This document shows positions 50,765-59,871 of a stretch of DNA of 64,000 nucleotides, piece after piece. Within the stretch, counting starts at the first letter, position 1. The number at the start of each line of letters is the position of its first letter. Source of the DNA: CAZCRE01 sp964501075 (GTDB taxonomy: Archaea > Thermoproteota > Bathyarchaeia > Bathyarchaeales > Bathycorpusculaceae). The stretch covers positions 1-64,000 of the forward strand of contig CAZCRE010000001.1 in the NCBI GenBank assembly GCA_964501075.1, read 5' to 3'. Made by a program: the position numbers and the translations under genes. The notes beneath the pieces were generated by a model. The model had not been told where the DNA came from and searched no databases. It saw only the letters and a list, made by a program, of their open reading frames with translations.

Positions 50765-52087
50765 TCATTTTTGAAGAATGTGAATTTTCCTGCCGATCTT
50801 ATGTCTTTTCTCGATATCAACAAAACACGACATCCCAATCAAGCTTCCAGCTAACCGATTTCCTTCGGCAAAAAAGTCCTTCTTAAAGGGAGAAACTGTC
50901 TTGAAGCCTAGACATCTAGCTCTTTCCTCAATGTTCAAAGTAATGAATTCTCCGCTGCGTGTCCTAATGTAAGGTGCCACAAAAACCAGTCTACCTCCAC
51001 GCTTCAAAACCTTGTACGATTCCTCTAGAAAATCAAAATATAATGGCTTCAATTCATCGACTATCCCACTCGCGTGACTTACAGTCGGAACATGGCGTAA
51101 GGCCGGTCCCAAATCAGGTTCAGTTGCGACGCAATCAACTGTCTCCTTACCTATTTGTTTCGTCAAGTTGCGCGAATCCCCAAACATGACTGTGTATTTT
51201 GCGTTTGCTAGGTTATACTCACTTTTTAGCCAATCAAGATTTCTGCGGGAGGCCTCGACACACCACGGATTCATATCGATCCCTATTGTCTGTGCTTTCG
51301 CCAGAACAGCTTCTTGTAAAATCGTCCCTACCCCACAAAAAGAATCCAATAAGACTTTGCCGGGGGAACATGAAGAGAGATTTACCATTATTTTAGCCAA
51401 TCTTGGAGGTATTGAGAAGATCTTGCGTTGAATAGGTCTATCAATGTCCCTCTTTTGAAATTCGAAGGGATTGTGCACAGCGATGGTGTTTGCGACTACG
51501 GTTTGTTCCTCGCCTATGCAGCATAATATCTCTGCACTCTTTTCAACCAAGCCTTTCTTCAATACCTCTACATGAGTCAGTTGCGGTAGTTTCCTGTTTT
51601 TAGGGAAACCCATGAATCTAGCTCTTATGCCGTGAGCCGCAAAATCCTTCTTGAAATGACTTCCTAAGAATCTTTGGGTTCTCTTGGAAATTCGGTGGAA
51701 AACCGGATTCTCAAAGTACAGGCTGACTCCGAATACACAGTTTCCCGCTGTCTTGAAAATTTTCTGGAAGACTAGATCTGAGGAGAGTTTTGATTCAATC
51801 TCTATCTGAGCTTCTTTCTTCATATGAATGAAAGCTTCAGCAACAATCCGTGAAGGAATAGATGTTATGACTCTGCCGATCTTCATAAATCCTCCAAGCT
51901 CATTAATACAAGAACCTTCCAGAGATTCCTCTCCAGCGATAACAAAGTGAGACTTTGAAAGGTCTGTAATTCTGAAATTGTATTCTCTCGCTTCAAGGAA
52001 TGATGAGAGCTCCGCTAGAGAAAGCTGCCAATTCTTTCCTGGAACAAATACGTAACTAGTTATTGTGGGGTTTGACATTTCGATCAT
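50765..52087 (-). CDS. Trm11-family tRNA guanine-N2 methyltransferase-like protein
   Basis: A 440-residue protein of the THUMP-methyltransferase group that makes m2G/m2,2G at tRNA position 10. The Rossmann fold has VLLDSFCGVGTILQEAVLAKAQTIGIDMNPWC (about 268-299). Motif IV, usually DPPY, is TEPDLGPALRHVPT here, as in a subgroup with EPxLGP. The N-terminal 180 residues are less conserved and probably THUMP-like. Substrate is inferred from the family. Confidence 0.78.
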   Translation of the reverse strand: MIEMSNPTITSYVFVPGKNWQLSLAELSSFLEAREYNFRITDLSKSHFVIAGEESLEGSCINELGGFMKIGRVITSIPSRIVAEAFIHMKKEAQIEIESKLSSDLVFQKIFKTAGNCVFGVSLYFENPVFHRISKRTQRFLGSHFKKDFAAHGIRARFMGFPKNRKLPQLTHVEVLKKGLVEKSAEILCCIGEEQTVVANTIAVHNPFEFQKRDIDRPIQRKIFSIPPRLAKIMVNLSSCSPGKVLLDSFCGVGTILQEAVLAKAQTIGIDMNPWCVEASRRNLDWLKSEYNLANAKYTVMFGDSRNLTKQIGKETVDCVATEPDLGPALRHVPTVSHASGIVDELKPLYFDFLEESYKVLKRGGRLVFVAPYIRTRSGEFITLNIEERARCLGFKTVSPFKKDFFAEGNRLAGSLIGMSCFVDIEKRHKIGRKIHILQK

Positions 52088-52115
52088 ACAGAACTACGCT
52101 TTGGCTGTCATGTGA

Positions 52116-52292
52116 GTGGCAATTGCTAGTATTCTGGTCCGATATTTTAGCATTCCAGTAGATCAAGACAGTTGGTTCGCTTGGATTGTTGCACTAGGCA
52201 ATTTGTTGATTCTGAATATGTATTATCGAATCAAAAAGCAAATCAGTCATTCCGAAATTATGGTTAAGTTTGCTCCTAGAATGTTTAAATAG
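52116..52292 (+). CDS. Possible 58-residue membrane protein
   Basis: A GTG-started frame with one hydrophobic segment SWFAWIVALGNLLILNMYY (about 19-37) and a basic tail RIKKQ, ending at the TATA-like box of uL16. It overlaps the promoter region and has no recognised family, so it may be chance. The lack of stops and the clear membrane-helix pattern make it worth recording. Confidence 0.3.
   Translation: MAIASILVRYFSIPVDQDSWFAWIVALGNLLILNMYYRIKKQISHSEIMVKFAPRMFK
52283..52292 (+). promoter_or_regulatory. TATA box of uL16/L10e
   Basis: GTTTAAATAG is 34-43 bp before the chosen ATG, the standard archaeal spacing for a very short leader. Confidence 0.5.
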
Positions 52293-52325
52293 AACGGCAT
52301 TGGTATGCTGAAGGGGAATTGTTGC

Positions 52326-52844
52326 ATGCACGCAAAGAATTACAGAGCTGTTAAAGGTCAATCATACACGAGAAAAGAGTTTGCAAAAGGTTTTCCAGCT
52401 TCTAAAATAACGAAATTCACAATGGGCGACACCAAGTTACACTTTGAATATGAAGTTAAGCTTATTGCTTTAGAGCAAGCTCAGATTCGCCATGTCGCAT
52501 TAGAAGCCGCCCGTATAGCAGCAAATCGTATTGTGATAGACAAACTTGTGAATAACTATCGTTTGGATGTTCTGCCTTTCCCACATGTAATTCTCAGGGA
52601 GAACAAGATGATATTCGGTGCTCATGCGGACCGTCTTCAACAAGGCATGCGTGGTTCGTTTGGGAAACCTGTTGGAACAGCAGCTCGCGTGAAGCCAAAT
52701 CAAACGATAATAACAATTCACGTGAATAAGGAAGGCGTTGAAACAGCAAAAGAAGCTCTGAAACGAGGATCTGCCAAACTTCCGATTCCCTGCAGGGTCA
52801 CCATCGATAAACTGCAAAAGGAAGAGGCGAATTTAGTTGGCTGA
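52326..52844 (+). CDS. rpl10e: 50S ribosomal protein L10e (uL16)
   Basis: A 172-residue protein beginning MHAKNYRAVKGQSYTRKEF, the archaeal L10e opening; an upstream TTG frame (52305) is less likely. It has FEYEVKLIALEQAQIRHVALEAARIAANR and DRLQQGMRGSFGKPVGTAARV, which sit near the ribosomal A site. The end overlaps the ppsA start by eight bases. Confidence 0.95.
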   Translation: MHAKNYRAVKGQSYTRKEFAKGFPASKITKFTMGDTKLHFEYEVKLIALEQAQIRHVALEAARIAANRIVIDKLVNNYRLDVLPFPHVILRENKMIFGAHADRLQQGMRGSFGKPVGTAARVKPNQTIITIHVNKEGVETAKEALKRGSAKLPIPCRVTIDKLQKEEANLVG

Positions 52845-55311
52845 AATGCGAGAAGATCTAGTTTTATGGTTTGAGAATTTGAGGAAGACAGACATCCCGT
52901 CTGTCGGTGGCAAAAACGCCAATTTGGGCGAGTTAACAAATGCTGGCATACATGTTCCACCTGGCTTCGCCATAACTGCTTTTTCGTACAAGAGATTCAT
53001 ACAAGAGACTGGAATATCTTCAAAAATCTATGAAATCATAAAAGACACAATCACCAACCCGAATGAGCCAAAGCTTTACGAAACTGCCTCTAAGAAGATT
53101 CGAGAGTTGATTGAGGCAACACCAATGCCGAAAGACATTGAAAACGCTATTAGATCTACATACGAAGAACTTTGCAGAAAACTTGGCATACAAGATGTCT
53201 TTGTTGCTGTAAGATCTAGTGCGACTGCTGAAGACTTGGCTGATGCGTCCTTCGCTGGGCAGCAGGAGACTTTTCTGAATGTTAGAGGTGTAGCTGAGGT
53301 TTTGGAGACAACTGTGAAGTGCTGGTCAAGTCTCTTTACGCCACGAGCTATTTTTTACCGCACCGAAAAAGGATTCGTTCATGAGAAGGTCTTCATAAGT
53401 GTCGGCGTTCAGAAAATGGTAAATTCCCGAGCTGCGGGTGTCATGTTTACTATAAACCCTGTTTCTGGCGATAATAGCCAGATTATCATTGAAGGTAATT
53501 ATGGGTTGGGTGAAGCTGTTGTTTCAGGTGCGGTTACACCTGACAATTTTGTTGTTAGTAAGAAGACCATGAGTATTGTTGAGAGGCGCTTGGCCAAGAA
53601 AACGTTACAGTATATTCGTGACCCAAACACGGGCAAGACAGTGCATCTGGGGGTTCCTGTCGATAGGCAAGATCAACCTTGCATAAGCGATGAGGAAATA
53701 ATCCATCTTGCAGAACTGGCCAAGCGGATTGAACAGCACTATGGGCAGCCTCAAGACATCGAGTGGGCGATTGATAGGGATGTACCCTTTCCTAGTAACA
53801 TGTTCATAGTGCAGTCGCGGCCTGAAACTGTTTGGGCGCAGAAGACTCCGGAAGCAATATTGAGAGGTGAGAGTGAAAAGTTGAAATCAACTGAAGAGTT
53901 AAAAGTCGTTGTTAGGGGAATTGCAGCTGGGAAAAGAGGTTTTGGCGTAGGCAAAGCAAAAATCGTGACAGATCCTGAAGAAGCTGCAAAAGTGATGCGA
54001 AAAGGCGACATACTGGTTACAGCCATGACTAACCCAGACTATGTGCCCTTCATGAAGCTCGCAGGAGCTATAGTAACCGACAAGGGTGGTGTAACATGTC
54101 ACGCAGCTATTGTCAGCCGCGAACTGGGCATTCCATGCGTTGTCGGTACCGAAAACGGAACGAAGCTCATGATCACTGGAGAGGAATACACAGTCGATTC
54201 TAGAAGTGGCATTGTCTACGAAGGCGTGCTGTCAACTTTGACGGAGCAACTTTCGTCTGCAGCCGGAGCAGTGGCAGGCTCCGCGGTTAATGGTGGCGTT
54301 TTCCAGTCAGTCCCTGTGACAGCGACCAAGATCTACATGAATTTGGGCGTGCCTGAAAAGGTCGAAGAATACAAGAACCTGCCATTCGAAGGAATAGGAC
54401 TGATGCGTACTGAATTTATCCTAGCCAGCTACATAGGCGAGCACCCGATGTTGTTTGTGGAGACGAATCAAGGGCAAAGGTTCGTAGATAAGCTTGCAGA
54501 TGGAATAGCTACTGTTGCTAGAGCAGTGCAGCCTCGTCCAGTTGTAGTGCGTTTCAGCGATTTCAAGACAAACGAATATAGAGAGTTGAAAGGCGGCGAA
54601 AAATACGAGATAGTCGAAGCCAATCCGATGCTTGGATGGCGAGGATGCAGCCGCTACATAAGCCAATGGTATGAAAAGGCATTCAGACTTGAATGTCAAG
54701 CCATCCAAAAGTGCCGTAGGGAGTGGGGTCTCAAAAACGTGTGGGTAATGCTCCCTGTCGTACGCACACTGTGGGAAGCAGAGAAAGTCTTAAAGATCAT
54801 GCAGGAAGAAGGCTTGGAAAGGTCGCGGGACTTCAAGATATGGTTCATGGCGGAAACGCCTTCAATTGCCATACTTGCAGACGAGTTTTCCAAGCTTTGT
54901 GACGGTTTTTCAATAGGTTCGAACGACATGACCCAAGGAATACTCATGATTGACAGAGACTCGGAGCGGCTGGGGCAGATGGGTTATTTCGACGAAAGAG
55001 ATCCTGCTGTGAAGAGAATACTCGCTCACCTGATTAACGTGGCTCATGAGCATGGATGTACTGTCTCGATTTGTGGAGAAGGCCCTTCAAATCTCCCGGA
55101 CTTTGCTGAGTTTCTAGTGAAAGCAGGAATAGACAGCATCTCAGTGAATAACGACGCTGTTGTTTCCACAAAGAAGCTCGTTGCAAGCATTGAACGAAAA
55201 ATAATGCTGGAGGAACTTGCAGAACAAAGAGAAAGATCGCTCGGGCGAGTCAACAGGAAGCCAAGAGAAGACTGGGAATGGACACCTAGGTGGAGCGGCA
55301 CAGAAGAGTAA
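52837..55311 (+). CDS. ppsA: Phosphoenolpyruvate synthase
   Basis: An 824-residue enzyme that makes PEP from pyruvate and ATP for gluconeogenesis. Order of domains: ATP-grasp (VGGKNANLGEL near 20; VRSSATAEDLADASFAGQQETF near 126), the phosphohistidine domain with GGVTCHAAIVSRELGIPCV (catalytic His about 425) and the PEP/pyruvate barrel ending in FSIGSNDMTQ and a Cys in VSICGEGPS. Start at TTG, with GAGGCG seven bases upstream; ATG at 52846 is the alternative. Confidence 0.95.
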   Translation: MAEMREDLVLWFENLRKTDIPSVGGKNANLGELTNAGIHVPPGFAITAFSYKRFIQETGISSKIYEIIKDTITNPNEPKLYETASKKIRELIEATPMPKDIENAIRSTYEELCRKLGIQDVFVAVRSSATAEDLADASFAGQQETFLNVRGVAEVLETTVKCWSSLFTPRAIFYRTEKGFVHEKVFISVGVQKMVNSRAAGVMFTINPVSGDNSQIIIEGNYGLGEAVVSGAVTPDNFVVSKKTMSIVERRLAKKTLQYIRDPNTGKTVHLGVPVDRQDQPCISDEEIIHLAELAKRIEQHYGQPQDIEWAIDRDVPFPSNMFIVQSRPETVWAQKTPEAILRGESEKLKSTEELKVVVRGIAAGKRGFGVGKAKIVTDPEEAAKVMRKGDILVTAMTNPDYVPFMKLAGAIVTDKGGVTCHAAIVSRELGIPCVVGTENGTKLMITGEEYTVDSRSGIVYEGVLSTLTEQLSSAAGAVAGSAVNGGVFQSVPVTATKIYMNLGVPEKVEEYKNLPFEGIGLMRTEFILASYIGEHPMLFVETNQGQRFVDKLADGIATVARAVQPRPVVVRFSDFKTNEYRELKGGEKYEIVEANPMLGWRGCSRYISQWYEKAFRLECQAIQKCRREWGLKNVWVMLPVVRTLWEAEKVLKIMQEEGLERSRDFKIWFMAETPSIAILADEFSKLCDGFSIGSNDMTQGILMIDRDSERLGQMGYFDERDPAVKRILAHLINVAHEHGCTVSICGEGPSNLPDFAEFLVKAGIDSISVNNDAVVSTKKLVASIERKIMLEELAEQRERSLGRVNRKPREDWEWTPRWSGTEE

Positions 55312-55324
55312 CACGCCTACTTTT

Positions 55325-56377
55325 GTGAACATTAAAGAAAAACGCTTGAAACCAGACTTCTTTGGTCGTGCAAAAGTGAAAATATTCGATTTCGAGGAAG
55401 AAAGAATCAAACAGGAAATTCTCAGACTTGGCGCCAAACGAGTTTTGGTCCAACTTCCAGAGGGACTGAAACCTGAAGCTCAACACTTGGCAAACACAAT
55501 CGAGAAAACAGGTGCTATTCCCATGTTCTCAGCAGATCCGTGCTATGGCGCATGTGATCTTGTGACATCAGAAGCTGAAAGTCTAAATGCAGATCTGATA
55601 ATCCATTATGGGCACTCAAAACTGTCAAAGCATGAGCGAGTCCCAACGGTATACGTGGAGGCAAGAGCAACTCTGCCAGTGGACGACGCAGTCGCAAAAG
55701 CCATACCCTTGCTTGAAAAATGGCGCAAAATCGGTTTAGCGACGACAGTTCAACATGTGCAAACTCTTGATAATGTTAGAGAGCTTCTGCTAAGAGCAGG
55801 CAAAATGGTTGTGATAGGCGATGCTGGACGCTTGGAATATCCCGGACAAGTTATAGGCTGCGATTATAGTAACGCAAGGTCAGTGGCAAAGGACGTTGAA
55901 GCCTTTCTTTTTGTCGGTGGCGGAAGGTTTCATGCTGTTGGCGTAGCCCTTTCAACCTCGAAACCGACGATAGTTGCTGATCCTTATGATAATTCCGCTT
56001 TTTCAGTTGATGAAGAAGCTGAGAAAATCGTCAAACAGCGGTGGGCAATCATTGAAGAGGCTAGAAAAGCAAAGACCTTCGCTATTCTGGTTGGGTTGAA
56101 GCCGGGGCAAATGAGACTGGAACAGGCTTTACAAGTCAAAGAGAAGTTAGAAGGAAACGGGAAGAAGGCACTTCTGCTCGCTGTCCGGGAAGTAGCGCCA
56201 GACCGGATCTTGCAGTTTCCTTCAATAGACGCGTATGTGAACACGGCGTGTCCAAGAGTGGCAGTTGATGATGCTTCATGCTTTAGGAAGCCGCTCCTGA
56301 GTGTCCGCGAAATGTCAGTGGTTGTTGACGAATTATCTTGGGAAGATTTTTGCAGAAAAGGCTTGTTAGAAAACTAG
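55325..56377 (+). CDS. dph2: Diphthamide synthase subunit Dph2
   Basis: Transfers the 3-amino-3-carboxypropyl group of SAM to a His of elongation factor 2 by radical chemistry. The three cluster cysteines are found: DPCYGACD (about 73-80), VIGCDYSNAR (about 178-187) and NTACPRVAVDD (about 303-313). The frame runs open into ppsA up to 55217, but the GTG at 55325 just after the ppsA stop is the sensible start. The methyltransferase downstream overlaps its end. Confidence 0.92.
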   Translation: MNIKEKRLKPDFFGRAKVKIFDFEEERIKQEILRLGAKRVLVQLPEGLKPEAQHLANTIEKTGAIPMFSADPCYGACDLVTSEAESLNADLIIHYGHSKLSKHERVPTVYVEARATLPVDDAVAKAIPLLEKWRKIGLATTVQHVQTLDNVRELLLRAGKMVVIGDAGRLEYPGQVIGCDYSNARSVAKDVEAFLFVGGGRFHAVGVALSTSKPTIVADPYDNSAFSVDEEAEKIVKQRWAIIEEARKAKTFAILVGLKPGQMRLEQALQVKEKLEGNGKKALLLAVREVAPDRILQFPSIDAYVNTACPRVAVDDASCFRKPLLSVREMSVVVDELSWEDFCRKGLLEN

Positions 56378-57057
56378 ACTTGGAAAGGTTGCTTTCGCAA
56401 GCCAAGCCGCATCCGACGCCAAGCCCTGACCTCGAGCAATACACGATTCCCTCAGACGTTGCAGCTATGATGCTTTATGTCGCCGCTTATACTTACGGAG
56501 ATATAGTTGGCAAGTCTGTTCTAGATTTGGGGTGTGGTACAGGAAGACTGGCTTTGGGCGCAGCCTTCTTGGGTGCAAAGCAAGTTGTGGGCGTGGACTT
56601 GGACAAAGCAGCGGTGAGAGTCGCTGTTGGCAATTCAATCAGAACAGGGTTAAGAGGAAAAGTGCAGTGGGTTGCAGCTGATATAGATGTTGTATGTGGG
56701 CAGTTTGATACGGCTCTGCAGAACCCGCCCTATGGTGTACAAGTGCGAAGAGCCGACAGAAAGTTTCTGGAGAAAGCAATGGCAACGAGTAACGTTGCTT
56801 ATTCGCTTCACAAGAGCACTTGCGATGGCAAGGTTGTTCGTGGGAAGTCAGGAGCAAACATCTCTGGAATTGTGTCGGCTGCTCCTTCTCCTTTCATAGA
56901 GAAGTTCGTTGAGGAACATGGTGGGAGTGTAAGAGCGGTTTATGCTATGATTATGACTATTCCACACATGTTCAGCTTTCACACAAAAAGGAAGCATGAA
57001 TTTATCGTTGATTTGTGTGTTATTGACACGAATCGGAGCAAAGCCTCTGGAACGTGA
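56338..57057 (+). CDS. METTL5-like N6-adenine rRNA methyltransferase
   Basis: A 239-residue class I methyltransferase with LEQYTIPSDVAAMMLYVAAYTYGDIVGKSVLDLGCGTGRLALGAA and the motif TALQNPPYGVQ (NPPY for adenine N6 chemistry), then NVAYSLHKST, close in order to human METTL5, which methylates small-subunit rRNA. The likely start is a TTG inside dph2, an overlap of 40 bases. Activity in archaea is inferred from the family. Confidence 0.85.
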   Translation: MGRFLQKRLVRKLDLERLLSQAKPHPTPSPDLEQYTIPSDVAAMMLYVAAYTYGDIVGKSVLDLGCGTGRLALGAAFLGAKQVVGVDLDKAAVRVAVGNSIRTGLRGKVQWVAADIDVVCGQFDTALQNPPYGVQVRRADRKFLEKAMATSNVAYSLHKSTCDGKVVRGKSGANISGIVSAAPSPFIEKFVEEHGGSVRAVYAMIMTIPHMFSFHTKRKHEFIVDLCVIDTNRSKASGT

Positions 57058-57189
57058 TTGCAGAGCGAATCAAAAGGTTTATTCAGAAGCATGGAGGACT
57101 ACATCTACGTCGATTTGGCAAATGCTTGGACTCATGTTGTGTGAGGATCAAAGCACACCTATCTGCAAAAACGCGAAAAGGGAACACGT

Positions 57190-57771
57190 ATGAACTCAAA
57201 ATCAACCGAACAAAAAACTGGCCAGCTAGTGCTACCGGGTGAACGATTGGGCGTGATTGAAGAATTCACGCCTGACACGGGTACTTTCGTAAAAGATGGA
57301 GTAATCTACGCCATGGTTGTTGGTCGCGCGCTTCGAGACCTTGCAAGCCGCCGCGTCTCAGTTTATCCTGTTGTTCACGAAATCAGAGTTCCGAAAGTCG
57401 GAAGCACAGTGGTTGGACAAGTTTCAAACGTTCAATCGGAAAATGCAGCCGTACGCATATTTCAGATCGGTGGCAAGTTGCTTTCAGGAGTGTTTACAGG
57501 TGTACTTCACATTTCCGATGTCCATCTGCGATATGTTGACTCGATGTTCAGCGTTTGCAAGGCAGGTGATATAATACGCGCCAAGGTTATTAGCTTAATG
57601 AATCAAGTTTATCACTTATCTACTAAGGATAAGGATTTAGGCGTGATCTATGCGTTCTGTTCGCATTGTGGGGGCAGTTTGGTTTCAAAAAGGCAGGGCA
57701 TGTCCTGTCCTCGGTGCGGGAATATTGAGGAAAGAAAAATAGTTTTTGATTATGGGAAAGAACTGGTTTAG
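57190..57771 (+). CDS. csl4: Exosome subunit Csl4
   Basis: A 193-residue cap protein of the archaeal exosome. It begins with the Csl4 N-terminal domain (LVLPGERLGVIEEFTPDTGTFVKDGVIYA), then an S1 domain (VGSTVVGQVSNVQSENAAVRI) and a C-terminal zinc ribbon CSHCGG...CPRCGN. The core Rrp41/Rrp42 genes are not in this window. AAGGGA ahead of the ATG is the ribosome-binding site. Confidence 0.93.
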   Translation: MNSKSTEQKTGQLVLPGERLGVIEEFTPDTGTFVKDGVIYAMVVGRALRDLASRRVSVYPVVHEIRVPKVGSTVVGQVSNVQSENAAVRIFQIGGKLLSGVFTGVLHISDVHLRYVDSMFSVCKAGDIIRAKVISLMNQVYHLSTKDKDLGVIYAFCSHCGGSLVSKRQGMSCPRCGNIEERKIVFDYGKELV

Positions 57772-57789
57772 CACAAATGGGGGATTTAG

Positions 57790-58074
57790 GTGAAAGCACG
57801 AGTGTTGAAGAGAACGCCGAATGAGCTTAAACTTGAAATCGAAGGTGTAGGACACACTCTGTGTAATCTGTTACAGAAGAAATTTTCGGAAGAGGAAAAC
57901 GTGGAAATGGCCGGCTACGACGTTCCACACCCAATGACTTCAAAGGCTATAGTTTATGTTCGCGCAAAAGGAAACGCAAAACCAGAGGAAATCCTGAAGC
58001 ATGCTGTCGCAAGAACCCGCGAATTGAACAAGGAATTTGGAAAAGAACTCAAAAAAGCCCTCAAGAAAGCGTGA
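57790..58074 (+). CDS. rpo11: DNA-directed RNA polymerase subunit Rpo11 (L)
   Basis: A 94-residue Rpb11 homologue that pairs with Rpo3. It has KRTPNELKLEIEGVGHTLCNLLQKKF (the N-terminal strand and conserved HTL), and AGYDVPHPMTSKAIVYVRAKG. The start is GTG. It follows csl4 by 18 bp and converges with the RNase III-like gene. Confidence 0.94.
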   Translation: MKARVLKRTPNELKLEIEGVGHTLCNLLQKKFSEEENVEMAGYDVPHPMTSKAIVYVRAKGNAKPEEILKHAVARTRELNKEFGKELKKALKKA

Positions 58075-58489
58075 TTCTGCTCTTTATTCGTTCAAGCAAC
58101 TGCCTTAAGCCTTCAACTGGGTCTTCACTTCTCATAAGCATTCTCACGCTTTCGTCCAGCGTAACACACTCATTCAGCCACGAATAAACCAGCAGCGCTT
58201 CGGCTGCATCAGCTAGATCATGGCAGCTCATACTAGACGAAACATGTTCTCTCAACCCTGCTCTTCTAAGCGCCTCAGCAAGTATGCTGCCTTTGACCTT
58301 GACTCCTATAGGTTTCTTATTTTTTTGTGATAACGTTAACGAATAAACGAAGTTTATGTACGTGTCTCCGAGAGATGCGAGTTTATGGTCTTCTAGCACT
58401 TCGGTCAGGCTTTTGTATGGTACTAGGAAAGAACTAGCGTTTATGGTCTTCTTCAATGGTGGACGCCTCTGCTTTGCTGTCTTATTCAC
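58061..58489 (-). CDS. RNase III-like family protein
   Basis: A 142-residue helical protein with the segment ASLGDTYINFVYSLTLS (about 37-53) and a late HDLADAAEALLVYSWL (about 91-106), the arrangement of signature helix and acidic catalytic helix in archaeal ribonuclease III-like proteins. Metal-ligand Glu/Asp residues are present in ADAAEA, but no double-stranded RNA-binding domain is fused. Activity is unproven. It overlaps the end of rpo11 on the opposite strand. Confidence 0.62.
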   Translation of the reverse strand: MNKTAKQRRPPLKKTINASSFLVPYKSLTEVLEDHKLASLGDTYINFVYSLTLSQKNKKPIGVKVKGSILAEALRRAGLREHVSSSMSCHDLADAAEALLVYSWLNECVTLDESVRMLMRSEDPVEGLRQLLERIKSRITLS

Positions 58490-58499
58490 ATACTAGCTG

Positions 58500-59144
58500 T
58501 TAAAACTTGGGAATAAAACGCCCAGTTCTTCTTTGATATTCTCTGTATTCGTCGCCGAAACGTTGCTCCAAGAGTTTCTCTTCTTGGACAGTAACTTTGA
58601 TGTACCCTGGAATGGCGGCTAATGGTATGAGCGTGACTATGTTTGGCCATAGGGTTATGAATCCAAGGAACATTAGGAAGTAGCCGAAATAGGACGGATG
58701 ACGCACATAGCGGTATGGTCCCCAAGTGACAAGCCTATGGTTACCTCGCATTTCCCACGAAGTCGCGTATCTCCCGCGAGCAATCACGCTCCAGATGAAC
58801 AGAGAATAGCCCATACCTGTCATTGCTAGACCCAGAACCTGCACGTAGATTAAGAAGGGAAGCTGAATGCTTAATGGCAAAACTTCTGGCGAAGAGACAA
58901 TGTTGCTCAACATGACAAAAACATAGAAACAGACTTCAACGAAGTACAGTAGCGTTCCAAGAGCAGCTATGCTCACAATGAAACCGGAAGGGTCTTCAAC
59001 CTCTGCGTATGGTTCCTCTTGGCCATTGTGTCTATGCGCTTTCAGAATGTTGAGCAAGTTTACTGAAAAGAAGCACCCCAAGCAGATTGTGAGAAAACTG
59101 GTGATCAAGACTTCAAGAGGCATGATGTCAACTGGTTCGTGCAT
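58500..59144 (-). CDS. Isoprenylcysteine carboxyl methyltransferase-like membrane protein
   Basis: A 214-residue membrane protein with about four transmembrane segments. The C-terminal block WGPYRYVRHPSYFGYFLMFLG, followed by EEKLLEQRFGDEYREYQRRTGRFIP, is the signature of the ICMT/PEMT methyltransferase fold, which binds SAM at the membrane. Prenylated protein targets are not known in archaea; a lipid substrate is as likely. It is divergent from DUF99. Confidence 0.82.
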   Translation of the reverse strand: MHEPVDIMPLEVLITSFLTICLGCFFSVNLLNILKAHRHNGQEEPYAEVEDPSGFIVSIAALGTLLYFVEVCFYVFVMLSNIVSSPEVLPLSIQLPFLIYVQVLGLAMTGMGYSLFIWSVIARGRYATSWEMRGNHRLVTWGPYRYVRHPSYFGYFLMFLGFITLWPNIVTLIPLAAIPGYIKVTVQEEKLLEQRFGDEYREYQRRTGRFIPKF

Positions 59145-59168
59145 CCATTTATAAGTCTATAGAAGCCC

Positions 59169-59792
59169 ATGTTCAGTGAAGACTTTGAGGGTTCTTACTT
59201 GTCCTGCAAAAGGTTTCGCGTAATAAAGCCCGAAATTCGGGTTTTAGGAGTTGATGATGGATTCTTCATTCCTCATTCAAGGAGTTTTGCGCCTATCGTC
59301 GGCGTTGTTTTCCGTGGCGGATACTGGCTTGACGGTGTGATGCACACAAGAGTAGAAGTGGACGGACTAGATGCCACGGACAAGATAGCTTCTATGATTA
59401 TTAACTCACCCCACAACAAGCAGCTGAGAGTCATAATGCTCAACGGCGTGACTTTTGCGGGCTTCAATGTCGTTGACATTAGAGACCTCAATTTGAAAAC
59501 AAAACTTCCTGTCATAGCCGTGGTACGTGAAAAGCCCGACTTTTCAGAAATCTACAGCGCGCTGAAAAACCTGCCGAAAAGCGAAGAGCGGTGGGAGGTC
59601 ATCAAAGGCACTGGGAAACCGTTCATGGTAAATACGCGAAGTAGGCGTGCTAAAGTCTATGTGCAAGCTTGCGGCATCTTCGAGGACGATGCGCGGAAAA
59701 TCGTGAAGGCGACTTCTACTCGAAGCGACATTCCCGAACCGTTACGTGTGGCACACTTGATTGCGTCTGGAGTGAGCACCGAGGCTGTTTAG
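59169..59792 (+). CDS. DUF99 protein
   Basis: A 207-residue member of DUF99, an archaeal family related to the endonuclease V fold. Visible are IRVLGVDDGFF (N-terminal acidic strand), VVFRGGYWLDGVMHTRVEVDGLDAT and IMLNGVTFAGFNVVDI with PVIAVVREKPDF. The catalytic role is unknown. It lies 24 bp from the divergent ICMT gene and upstream of tfs. Confidence 0.85.
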   Translation: MFSEDFEGSYLSCKRFRVIKPEIRVLGVDDGFFIPHSRSFAPIVGVVFRGGYWLDGVMHTRVEVDGLDATDKIASMIINSPHNKQLRVIMLNGVTFAGFNVVDIRDLNLKTKLPVIAVVREKPDFSEIYSALKNLPKSEERWEVIKGTGKPFMVNTRSRRAKVYVQACGIFEDDARKIVKATSTRSDIPEPLRVAHLIASGVSTEAV

Positions 59793-59818
59793 CTTTGGCC
59801 TTTATGTCAACAAGAAAA

Positions 59819-59828
59819 GGTTTAAAAG
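59819..59828 (+). promoter_or_regulatory. TATA box of tfs
   Basis: GGTTTAAAAG lies 44-53 bp before the tfs ATG, just past the DUF99 stop, so tfs has its own promoter. Confidence 0.55.
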
Positions 59829-59871
59829 ACACTATGCCAAGGAAAAACAAACGACAACGGAGCAATAACTT

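Noticed and set aside
56996..57193. 65-codon frame across the METTL5-like gene end
   Set aside because: Overlaps the METTL5-like coding frame and the spacer, with no start signal or known domain.
57054..57242. 62-codon basic frame between the METTL5-like gene and csl4
   Set aside because: No ribosome-binding site, overlaps csl4 by 53 bases and no family match; csl4 itself has a good start.
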